From contig NZ_SBAP01000006.1 in the NCBI RefSeq assembly GCF_004134945.1, positions 1 through 64,000 on the forward strand: 64,000 nt of DNA, written 5' to 3'. Shown here piece by piece: positions 9,415 to 16,911 of the stretch. Both the position numbers and the translations under genes were made by a program. The notes below the pieces were generated by a model. That model was not told where the DNA came from and did no database searches. It saw only the letters and a list, made by a program, of their open reading frames with translations. Each line of letters starts with the position of its first letter. Within the stretch, counting starts at the first letter, position 1. Source of the stretch: Fusobacterium_C necrophorum_A. GTDB taxonomy: Bacteria > Fusobacteriota > Fusobacteriia > Fusobacteriales > Fusobacteriaceae.

Positions 9415-10767
9415 TTTTTCCTCCCTTTTCATTTTAAATAATATCTCTTCTCTGATCTTTTCACAAATACCGTTATATTGATATGGATTTCTAATAATAG
9501 AGAGCATTTCTTCATTAAAATAATCACGTAAATTCGGACTGTTATTAATGATCTCGACCATATCTTTTGTTTCCTTTTTAGAAAGCTTTAAAATATTATT
9601 TAATATCTCTTTTGCCTTTTGTTTCTCTAGGGACTTACTCAAACAAGAGAGAACATATTCCGATATTATGTCATTTTTATATTTATTTACATTTTCTATC
9701 ATTGTATCGGGATATATACACAAATTGCCAAGAATATCTTCCATACTGCTTAACATGGAGTCCAGGTAAATACATAAAGAAGGGATTGCCAACCACTCTG
9801 CCCACAATTTTCGCGGATCTCTTTCATGTTCATGTGAACTTGTATTTAAAATTACCTGAACCATGGCATTAACATGGTAACTTATTGCCCCTATTCTTTC
9901 ACAGAGAACGGGATTTTTTTTATGAGGCATCGTTGAGCTCCCCGCTTCTTTTGTTTTTCCTTCTTTGATTTCTCCCACATCTGTTTTTCCCAGCAAATAA
10001 ATCTCTCCCGATATCTTGTCCATACTTCCCGAAATGAGAGCTAATATGCTCGCAAATTCCCCGATACTGTCTCTCGAATTTTGCCATGAAATATTAGAAT
10101 ACTTCAAGCCCAGCCTTTCCATTAATCTTTTACCAACTGAAATTCCTTTTTCTCCTAATAAATTATGTGAGCCGGTTGCTCCTCCGAACTGACCGTATAG
10201 ACCTCTTTTTTTCCAGGATTCCAATCTCTCAATATGACGTTCTATTTCATTTAACCATATTGCCAATTTATACCCTAATGTAATGGGAACCGCATATTGC
10301 CCGTGGCTTCTTCCAATCATAGGAAAATTTCCTGATTCCTCCATAATTTTCACTAATTTAGCTTTAATGGAAAGCAATCTTTTATCATAAATTTTAATTG
10401 CTTCTTTTATCTCTAACATTTGGGAAGTATCAAGAATATCTTGTGTTGTTGCTCCATAATGTAAATAATTATTATACGGTTCTCCACACAATCTCCTAAT
10501 CTCATCTAAAACCGGAATTAATGAATTGAAATTTTTAGCGTAGGAATCAGAGATTTTCTCCCAATTTATACTTGGATTTTCCATAGCTTTTTTAATATAA
10601 TCAGCGACATCTTTGGGAATAATATCCAATTCGCCCTCTATTTCAGATAGAATTACTTCTATTTTCATCCATCTTCTAAATCTATTTTTTTCATCGAAAA
10701 CCTCTTTCATTTCCCTTGTAGAATAGTTATTTGATTGAATTTCATAATCTAAAAAATGCACAATCAT
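9139..10767 (-). CDS. Fumarase/aspartase-superfamily lyase fused to a C-terminal MoaD/ThiS-like domain
   Basis: 542 residues. Residues 1 to about 450 form a lyase of the adenylosuccinate/argininosuccinate/carboxymuconate type. The signature G-S-S-T-M-P-H-K-K-N-P is present, as are the H-Y-G-A-T-T-Q-D-I motif and the active-site region G-R-S-H-G-Q-Y-A. Residues 452-542 are a beta-grasp domain: it starts MKINVKYL, has the late G-E-G-D-N-L-T-F and ends exactly at I-S-G-G with no residue after the Gly-Gly. In MoaD/ThiS that tail is adenylated by an E1-like enzyme and converted to a thiocarboxylate, and such an E1 is encoded upstream in this cluster. The start has GGAGG 10 nt upstream inside the end of the previous gene. 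It is not the housekeeping purB or argH: a second paralogue lies beside it and there are no purine or arginine neighbours. Confidence 0.85.
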   Translation of the reverse strand: MIVHFLDYEIQSNNYSTREMKEVFDEKNRFRRWMKIEVILSEIEGELDIIPKDVADYIKKAMENPSINWEKISDSYAKNFNSLIPVLDEIRRLCGEPYNNYLHYGATTQDILDTSQMLEIKEAIKIYDKRLLSIKAKLVKIMEESGNFPMIGRSHGQYAVPITLGYKLAIWLNEIERHIERLESWKKRGLYGQFGGATGSHNLLGEKGISVGKRLMERLGLKYSNISWQNSRDSIGEFASILALISGSMDKISGEIYLLGKTDVGEIKEGKTKEAGSSTMPHKKNPVLCERIGAISYHVNAMVQVILNTSSHEHERDPRKLWAEWLAIPSLCIYLDSMLSSMEDILGNLCIYPDTMIENVNKYKNDIISEYVLSCLSKSLEKQKAKEILNNILKLSKKETKDMVEIINNSPNLRDYFNEEMLSIIRNPYQYNGICEKIREEILFKMKREEKMKINVKYLTKVQKVLGKKKEEFEIEQETDIKSFIENYLLKKHRELKDLFFLNESYNEEILIFLNDNQETIEGSAKLGEGDNLTFMVAISGG

Positions 10768-10769
10768 TT

Positions 10770-11933
10770 TTAATATTCCTCCTCATAAGGCTTTTTCGTA
10801 GAATCTATTTTTATATCAGATATAAATGCATCCGAAATTTCTTCTGCTGTTTTTCCGGTTTTAGAAGCCGTTTCTAAAATATTTTTTGTTATTTTATCCA
10901 TATTCATCTTAATGTGTTGTAATACTTCCGTTGCTAATGGAATTCTATTTGCTCCAAATAAGGCATTCATAGATATCGGACCTCCTGCACCTGACAGATA
11001 AGAAGGAAGAACAATGATATTTTTCTTTTTCAGGATGGGTTTTGCTTCATCTGCAACGGCTAAATTAGCTCCTTGAACTATAACTTTAGCTGAAACCGAA
11101 TCTGCATTTTGAGCCGTTATTGTATTTTCAATTGCTGCTAAAACCAATAAGTCAACATCTTTTTTTATAGTGTCTCCGGTATCTTCCGGATAAAATTTCG
11201 AATCTTCTATTTCCAGCAACATTGTTCCTTTCTTCTCCAAGTATTCTTTTATCGGAAGCTTATTCTCAGGAGAGTAAAGCAATTTATCTTGATCGGAAAT
11301 ACCCAATATTTTTACTTTTTCTTCCAATAAACCAATAATACAAGCTTTTGCCAAAACTCCGAATCCTTGTACTACAGCGGTTGATTCTTCCGGTTTTTTT
11401 CCTAAAAATCTTAATGCAGATAAAGCTGAAGCCGCAACGGCATAGCCTACCCTGATCTCTCCTAACGTCCACTTATCTATCACGGCTTCCTGAAGTAAAG
11501 AAGATAATTTGTCAAATTGTTCTTTGGATAATCCCTGTGCTTTTTCTATGGCTACTTTAACAGATTTTAGACCTATTTCATGTGCAATTTCTTCTAATTC
11601 CCGCATATTGGTATTTAAATCGGAACCCATAGAATATCTTGTTTCTAAAAAAGGCTTTATTGCTTTCATAAATCTTAAAATAACTTGTTTTTTGTTAGGA
11701 GATTTCGGATTAAAATCTATTCCTGATTTCGCTCCGCTCACATTTAAATTACATATTTTCATCTTTTTGCTCATATTCTTTGCCATATTTATTACATGTT
11801 GTTTTGTCAGTCCGTCTTTTACCCTAAGTCCTCCGGCAGCTAATGGTTTAGATAAATCATCAATCACCAGCCAAGCATGAGCATCATATTTTTCATCAAA
11901 GTATTCTACAATAAAATTAGCTTCTTTATTCAC
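10770..11933 (-). CDS. Glu/Leu/Phe/Val-dehydrogenase-family enzyme
   Basis: 387 residues. The N-terminal domain keeps the family's catalytic elements: G-G-L-R near residue 35, the lysine segment M-S-K-K-M, the S-G-A-K-S-G-I loop with the catalytic lysine, and G-S-D-L-N-T-N with the catalytic aspartate. The C-terminal NAD(P)-binding domain has V-V-Q-G-F-G-V-L-A. Family members interconvert an amino acid and its 2-oxo acid with NAD(P)H. Sequence around the substrate pocket is divergent and the protein is shorter than usual glutamate dehydrogenases (about 420), so glutamate is not assured. It overlaps the upstream lyase by 8 nt and is 2 nt from the downstream lyase-MoaD gene, so a shared pathway is very likely. 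Confidence 0.8.
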   Translation of the reverse strand: MNKEANFIVEYFDEKYDAHAWLVIDDLSKPLAAGGLRVKDGLTKQHVINMAKNMSKKMKICNLNVSGAKSGIDFNPKSPNKKQVILRFMKAIKPFLETRYSMGSDLNTNMRELEEIAHEIGLKSVKVAIEKAQGLSKEQFDKLSSLLQEAVIDKWTLGEIRVGYAVAASALSALRFLGKKPEESTAVVQGFGVLAKACIIGLLEEKVKILGISDQDKLLYSPENKLPIKEYLEKKGTMLLEIEDSKFYPEDTGDTIKKDVDLLVLAAIENTITAQNADSVSAKVIVQGANLAVADEAKPILKKKNIIVLPSYLSGAGGPISMNALFGANRIPLATEVLQHIKMNMDKITKNILETASKTGKTAEEISDAFISDIKIDSTKKPYEEEY

Positions 11934-13299
11934 TTATATTCTCCTCCTTCATCTTCCTTTTTTTTGTTATAATATTGATGATAATTTTATCTGCTTCTCC
12001 TATATATTTATACGGATCTGTGACAAAATCTATCTCTTGATCAAACTGAGGGTAATCACTCTTGATTGTATCAATGACACTTCCTCCATTTTCAGCTATG
12101 TCCATGCTAACTTCATAAATATATTTATGTGCTTCACTTTTTCCGATTTTTTTACTTAACCAAAACATTAAAGATTCCGACATTATTTTTTCTTTAGATG
12201 CCGCTAAATTCCTATTAATATTTTCTTTATTTACTTTAAGTCCTTTCAACACAAATTTTATAAGCTCCAATACTTTTGAAAGATACATAGAACTGTCCGT
12301 AATACTTACCCATTCGGTTCTGACTCCTCTATAATCCCTCTCATGTTCAAGAATAAAAGTGTCTAATGAAGTATAAAAATTGGCTTTGACTAATTTTGAT
12401 AAGGTTACTATCTGCTCACAAACTTCCGGGTTTCTTTTATGGGGCATAGTAGAACTCCCAATTTTTCCCTTAATAAACGGTTCTGAAATTTCTCCAATCT
12501 CATCTTTATTAAGCTCAATGATTTCATTTGCAATTTTTCCAAAACAACCCGAAGTAGAAGTAAAAGCAAATAAAATTTCAATAATCCTGTCTCTACAACT
12601 ATACCAAGATATTTCAGGATTTTTTAAATTTAGTTTTTTTGAAAATAATTCTATTAATTTATGTCCTCTTCCGTTAAAAGCAGCCATCGTACCGACACCA
12701 CCAAATAATTGAGACACCGTAGAATTATGTTGACACCTTCTTAATCTCTCATAATTTCGCATACTTTCATCCAACCATTGAGCTATTTTTAATCCCAAAG
12801 TTGTCGGCAATGCTTGTTGACCGTGAGTCCTTGCTACAATAACGGTATTTCTATGTTCTATGGATAAGTTTTCCAAAATATCCAAAATATCTTCCATATC
12901 TTTTAATAAAATCTCTAAAATATTTTTGATCTCCAACATTTGAGAAGTATCTTCAATATCTTGTGTTGTAGCCCCGTAATGAATATAATTCGTATACTCC
13001 GAAGTTAAATTTTTTCCCCATTCTTTTAAAAGAGGATATAGGGAATGTCCTGTATTTTCAATTCCTTTTTTTATTTCATTACAATCCAATTTTTTGATAT
13101 CGGCAACTTCTTTCAGTTTATCAACAATATATTTTGGTACTATATCCAATTCACATTGACTTTCCAATAAAGCCACTTCGACATCCAACCATCTTTGCAT
13201 TCTTTTTTCATCATCAAAAATGATATTCATTTTCTCAGTATTATAGAATTTTCCATAAAATTTTGAATTCGTTATATGATTACTTTTAAACTCCATCAT
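11926..13299 (-). CDS. Fumarase/aspartase-superfamily lyase (second paralogue)
   Basis: 457 residues, the same superfamily as the lyase-MoaD fusion and clearly related to it. It shows H-Y-G-A-T-T-Q-D-I, A-R-T-H-G-Q-Q-A and the signature G-S-S-T-M-P-H-K-R-N-P. Such enzymes are tetramers that add or remove a nucleophile (amine, ribonucleotide, guanidinium or thiol) across a fumarate-like double bond. It lacks the MoaD extension, ending in a lysine-rich tail. Its start lies beside the stop of the JAMM gene and shares its ribosome site with that stop. Two lyases in one operon could act in sequence or as a hetero-oligomer; the substrate is not known. Confidence 0.85.
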   Translation of the reverse strand: MMEFKSNHITNSKFYGKFYNTEKMNIIFDDEKRMQRWLDVEVALLESQCELDIVPKYIVDKLKEVADIKKLDCNEIKKGIENTGHSLYPLLKEWGKNLTSEYTNYIHYGATTQDIEDTSQMLEIKNILEILLKDMEDILDILENLSIEHRNTVIVARTHGQQALPTTLGLKIAQWLDESMRNYERLRRCQHNSTVSQLFGGVGTMAAFNGRGHKLIELFSKKLNLKNPEISWYSCRDRIIEILFAFTSTSGCFGKIANEIIELNKDEIGEISEPFIKGKIGSSTMPHKRNPEVCEQIVTLSKLVKANFYTSLDTFILEHERDYRGVRTEWVSITDSSMYLSKVLELIKFVLKGLKVNKENINRNLAASKEKIMSESLMFWLSKKIGKSEAHKYIYEVSMDIAENGGSVIDTIKSDYPQFDQEIDFVTDPYKYIGEADKIIINIITKKRKMKEENISE

Positions 13300-13302
13300 A
13301 AA

Positions 13303-13857
13303 TCACCTATCTTCTAAAATATTGCATACTAATTCTCTGTCAGGTAGCCCTTCATAAAAAAATCTTACAATGGGCTCTTGAGGATTAACCATAGAGATGA
13401 TAACTGCTATTGTTTCTGAATCTTTTGCAAGTTCCGTATCCAAGGTGGTCGGAGTATCTCTCAAAATATCTGTTGTCCAAGAGACTCTATGCATGTGATA
13501 TGCACCCACAATTTCTGTATCCTCTTTTATACAGTCACTCAATATGACTCCCATTTCTTTATTATCAACAACCCATCCTCTCTTTTCTAATGGTGTTTCA
13601 GAAGGAATTGCGAATTCTTTCATTTTTTTATCCATTCTTTCTTTATCCTCATACCTCCCATTTTTATAAAGAGGATATATATTTTTGATTAAGACACTTT
13701 CGTCATCTAAAACTTCCCCGGATAAAAGTCCATACGCTTTCTGTTCCTGTAATTCATAATCATAATATCTCTTTTCTAACTTTCTATAACAATGTTCAAG
13801 CATTCTATTGTAAATGAATCTAGGTATTTTTACGATTTTAGCTTTTTCCATTTTCAT
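13303..13857 (-). CDS. JAMM/MPN (Mov34/PAD-1-like) metalloprotease
   Basis: 184 residues from the ATG at 13857, which has AGGTG 6 nt upstream. JAMM proteases hydrolyse (iso)peptide bonds next to ubiquitin-like Gly-Gly tails using zinc. Candidate ligands are the histidines of Y-H-M-H, a following aspartate (T-T-L-D, 17 residues after the second histidine) and a glutamate in L-L-S-G-E. Canonical JAMM spacing after H-x-H is shorter (S-x-x-D), so the loop is enlarged here. In CysO/Mec and HcyS/HcyD systems such an enzyme releases the sulfur-bearing amino acid from the carrier protein. Because the MoaD domain already ends in Gly-Gly, release of a product rather than maturation of a precursor is the likelier role (inference). 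Confidence 0.75.
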   Translation of the reverse strand: MKMEKAKIVKIPRFIYNRMLEHCYRKLEKRYYDYELQEQKAYGLLSGEVLDDESVLIKNIYPLYKNGRYEDKERMDKKMKEFAIPSETPLEKRGWVVDNKEMGVILSDCIKEDTEIVGAYHMHRVSWTTDILRDTPTTLDTELAKDSETIAVIISMVNPQEPIVRFFYEGLPDRELVCNILEDR

Positions 13858-13874
13858 ATATTTCACCTCAACTA

Positions 13875-14921
13875 TTAAAAAATTAGCCGTTTTGCCTTAA
13901 ATCCTTTTTCCAAAAGTCCTTTTACAATTAATAACGATAAGTTCCCCGAAGAGGAGACTACTAAAATAACCTTATTTTTATACTCCAATAATTTAGATAT
14001 ATTTTTTCCTAATTCACTTACTAAAATGTCTAAACGTTCAATATCAATTTCTTTTCCTAAAAATTCAGTATTATCTATATTTAATATTAAAAATTCATCT
14101 TTTTGTTCTTTCGTTAGCTCTTCCAATTCGTAAAAATGTACACTTTCAACTTTGACTTCAAATGTTAAAGGCTTTTTCACTTCCTCAATTGTATTTAGTT
14201 TCTTTTTCTTTAAACTCACTTTTTGAAAATCCATTTCAAGTGCATCATAAATAAGCAGTTTTCCTATTAAACTTTCTCCAATATTTAAGACCAGCTTTAT
14301 AACCTCCGTTGCTTGAATACATCCTATAACACCCGGCGTTGTTCCCAATATCCCCTTATCAAGTATCCCTAACTCTTTTAGCTCTGAGCTTTCCTTTGGA
14401 AATAAATCTCGGTACGTAAAACCTTCTTTGGTACAGAATACGGAAACTTGCCCTTCAAATTCAAATACACTTCCATATACATACGGTTTTTTTAATTTCT
14501 CACATGTATCGCTGATTAAATAGCGAACATAAAAATTATCCGTTGCATCTACCACATAGTCATATTCGCCTATAATCTCTTCCGCATTGTCTTTATCTAG
14601 AGGAATATCATATGCTACTATACGGATGCTAGGATTCAATCTTAATAATTTTTCTTTTGCTATGAAAGATTTCTTTTCCTTTAAAGAGCTACTATCATAG
14701 AGTACTTGCCTTTGTAAATTACTAATGTCAACAGTATCAAATTCTACTAATCCAATCGTTCCAATTCCGGCAGCTGATAAATATAAGGCTGCCGGACTCC
14801 CGAGCCCTCCAACTCCAATAATTAATACTTTTGTTTCTAATAACTTTTTTTGCCCATCAATCCCAACATTGTGTAGCAAAAAATGTCTGGAATACCTAGA
14901 ATAAAAATCTTCATTTAGCAT
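13875..14921 (-). CDS. E1-like ThiF/MoeB/HesA adenylyltransferase with a degenerate rhodanese-like tail
   Basis: 348 residues. The N-terminal domain has the nucleotide-binding G-V-G-G-L-G-S-P, then D-x-V-D-I-S-N-L-Q-R-Q with the conserved arginine, and V-D-A-T-D-N-F. This is the set that adenylates the C-terminal glycine of MoaD/ThiS. The paired zinc cysteines of MoeB are missing: the first site reads Y-R-D-L-F-P and the second is absent. Residues from about 240 resemble a rhodanese domain (V-I-L-V-V-S-S-S-G), with serine where the persulfide cysteine should be. Sulfur would then have to come from free sulfide or another protein. It is the first gene after the promoter and lies 17 nt before the JAMM gene. 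Confidence 0.82.
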   Translation of the reverse strand: MLNEDFYSRYSRHFLLHNVGIDGQKKLLETKVLIIGVGGLGSPAALYLSAAGIGTIGLVEFDTVDISNLQRQVLYDSSSLKEKKSFIAKEKLLRLNPSIRIVAYDIPLDKDNAEEIIGEYDYVVDATDNFYVRYLISDTCEKLKKPYVYGSVFEFEGQVSVFCTKEGFTYRDLFPKESSELKELGILDKGILGTTPGVIGCIQATEVIKLVLNIGESLIGKLLIYDALEMDFQKVSLKKKKLNTIEEVKKPLTFEVKVESVHFYELEELTKEQKDEFLILNIDNTEFLGKEIDIERLDILVSELGKNISKLLEYKNKVILVVSSSGNLSLLIVKGLLEKGFKAKRLIF

Positions 14922-14978
14922 ATAAATACCTCCATATAAAAAAATTTAAAAATTAAAACATTTTTTAAATCATCTCTA

Positions 14979-15007
14979 ATATTATCACTAACAAACGAAT
15001 AATTCAA
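14979..15007 (-). promoter_or_regulatory. Promoter of the E1/JAMM/lyase/transporter operon
   Basis: TTGAAT (15002-15007), a 17-bp spacer and TAATAT (14979-14984) lie about 57 nt before the E1-like start codon. No other terminator-promoter pair is evident down to 235, so one transcript of about 14.7 kb is plausible, though internal promoters cannot be excluded. Confidence 0.6.
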
Positions 15008-15180
15008 GAAAAAAATATTTTATATGATTATTATTTAAAAATAAAAAAATTATATAGAAATAATATTATGCTAGTTATTTAAAATAGTAACTTAAATTTT
15101 TATAAAATTTCTCTCCGATTTTAAAAAATACAATCTATAATTTTTGAAAATACTGATATGCAAATTAAAAAAAATGAACT
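15008..15180. other. AT-rich intergenic stretch without a gene
   Basis: The gap 14,922-15,296 holds the operon promoter, this very AT-rich stretch and the PTS-gene terminator. I see no ORF, riboswitch-like motif or clear operator in it. Confidence 0.5.
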
Positions 15181-15217
15181 CAATAAAAAAACTGTCCTCA
15201 ATCTTGAGAACAGTTTT
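15181..15217 (-). terminator. Rho-independent terminator of the pxp-PTS operon
   Basis: AAAACTGTCCTCA pairs with TGAGAACAGTTTT (one mismatch) around an ATCT loop. On the minus strand the stem is followed by a run of T. It lies about 80 nt after the PTS gene. Confidence 0.8.
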
Positions 15218-15296
15218 CTATGAATTTTTCCTTCAAAAATTTCAAATTTTCACAATATTCTTTTTTCTCTCCATATCTCGTCACATGATTTCAAAA

Positions 15297-16910
15297 TTAT
15301 AAAGAATACTTTTGAATAATCTTGTTCTTATAAATCTCTGCTTGTGTTCCATAAATAATTTGAATTCCCTTTCCGGCTCGGAGAACTCCCTGTGCTTGTA
15401 AATTTTTCCAGACACTCTCCTCCGCCACTTTTTTCTCATCTCTTACCGTCACACGAAGTCTTGTAATACAAGCATCGATTCCTTCTATATTTTCCGCTCC
15501 TCCTAAAGCATTGACAATCTTATCAATCAATCCTTCTTCATTTTCTTTGGCAGTATAATCTTTTCTGGTATAAAGCTTTGTATCCGCTTCTTTTCTACCC
15601 GGTGTCGGATAATCGAATTTTTCTATCATAAACTTAAACAGAAAATAATAAATTCCCGCATAAAAAGGAGCTAGTATTAAAATCCATTGATAGGATGTTT
15701 TTGCCATTCCTTGTAACAAACCGAAAAAAGTAAAATCAATAATTCCGCGAGAAAAAGTAATTCCTACGGCTACATTTAAAAAATGCATCAATCCATAAGA
15801 AAGACCCTCTAATAAAGCATGAAGCAAATACAATGGAGGAGCAACAAATAGAAAGGTAAACTCAATGGGTTCCGTAATTCCTGTTAAAAAAGAGGTCAAA
15901 GCTGCTGAAATCAAAATTCCCTTGATTTTTGTTCGATTCTCCATATCGGCACAATGATACATGGCAAGAGCTGCTGCCGGAAGTCCAAACATCATAGGAA
16001 GAAAGCCTCCGGTCATAGTTCTCGTTGCATTGGCAGAATAGTGGATTGTACTTGGATCTGCCAGTTGAGCAAAAAATATCTTCTGCCCTCCCGCTATCAA
16101 TTTTCCTGCGACTTCCATCGTTCCGCCAAGTTCTGTATACCAGAATAGAGGATAGACAGCATGATGTAGTCCGAAAACATTCAAAAGCCTTCCTGTCAAA
16201 CCATATAGAAAAGTTCCGAAAGGACCCATAGCCGTGAAGGCTTCTCCCGCCCTCACCACTCCGGCGAAAATATTCGGCCAAATAAAAGGAACAACGACTC
16301 CCAGCGGAATAAAAAATATCATGGTTAAAACAGGTACAAAACGATTTCCGCTAAAAAAAGCAAGATAGTCCGGCAGAGTTTTTTCAGAAAAACGATTGGT
16401 AATAAATGCTGCCAAAGCTCCACAGATAATTCCACCCAAAACTCCTGTTTGCAGAGTAAAAATTCCAAGTTCTTTCGTATACAGTGCCGCTTTTCCAACC
16501 GCCGCTTCATAAGTAAAACCTGCTTCTATCAGGGATTGTACCGTTGTATTCTCCGCTGTCTGACCCAGAAATCCCAAAACAGTTCCTATAACCGTATGAA
16601 AAAGAAGAAATCCGAGCAAAGCGGACAAGGCAGCTGTTTCTTTATTTTTATTGGCAAGCCCTATCGCAACTCCGACAGCAAAAATCACGGATAAATTTGC
16701 AAAGACAAAAAGTCCGGCCTGTAAAAATAAAGTTAAAATGTGATTCATCATCGTTCCGGGAGCCAGAAAAGTTAAACCATAGGTTTCCACGATCGCATTA
16801 CTGGTAAAAGCTCCTCCTATTCCCAAGAGTATCCCTGCCATCGGCAACACTGCAATAGGTAACATAAACGCTCTTCCAACCCTTTGTAAAAATGAAAATG
16901 TATTCTTCAT
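15297..16910 (-). CDS. PTS glucose/maltose-type transporter, fused EIIC-EIIB
   Basis: About 537 residues. Residues 1-410 form the polytopic IIC domain of the PtsG/MalX group (R-V-G-R-A-F-M-L-P-I-A-V-L-P-x-A-G start, later G-I-T-E-P-I-E-F-T-F, the conserved sugar-site motif). The last 80 residues form IIB with the phospho-cysteine in D-A-C-I-T-R-L-R. It imports and phosphorylates a hexose or maltose-like sugar, taking phosphate from an IIA not encoded here. The ATG at 16910 has AAGGAGG 8 nt upstream and begins one base after the pxpC stop, so the gene is translated from the pxp transcript. The exact sugar is not assignable. Confidence 0.9.
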   Translation of the reverse strand: MKNTFSFLQRVGRAFMLPIAVLPMAGILLGIGGAFTSNAIVETYGLTFLAPGTMMNHILTLFLQAGLFVFANLSVIFAVGVAIGLANKNKETAALSALLGFLLFHTVIGTVLGFLGQTAENTTVQSLIEAGFTYEAAVGKAALYTKELGIFTLQTGVLGGIICGALAAFITNRFSEKTLPDYLAFFSGNRFVPVLTMIFFIPLGVVVPFIWPNIFAGVVRAGEAFTAMGPFGTFLYGLTGRLLNVFGLHHAVYPLFWYTELGGTMEVAGKLIAGGQKIFFAQLADPSTIHYSANATRTMTGGFLPMMFGLPAAALAMYHCADMENRTKIKGILISAALTSFLTGITEPIEFTFLFVAPPLYLLHALLEGLSYGLMHFLNVAVGITFSRGIIDFTFFGLLQGMAKTSYQWILILAPFYAGIYYFLFKFMIEKFDYPTPGRKEADTKLYTRKDYTAKENEEGLIDKIVNALGGAENIEGIDACITRLRVTVRDEKKVAEESVWKNLQAQGVLRAGKGIQIIYGTQAEIYKNKIIQKYSL

Positions 16911-16911
16911 G

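Noticed and set aside
9139..13299. Naming the two lyases purB or argH
   Set aside because: They share only the superfamily signature; two paralogues, a MoaD fusion and the absence of purine or arginine genes argue against housekeeping roles.
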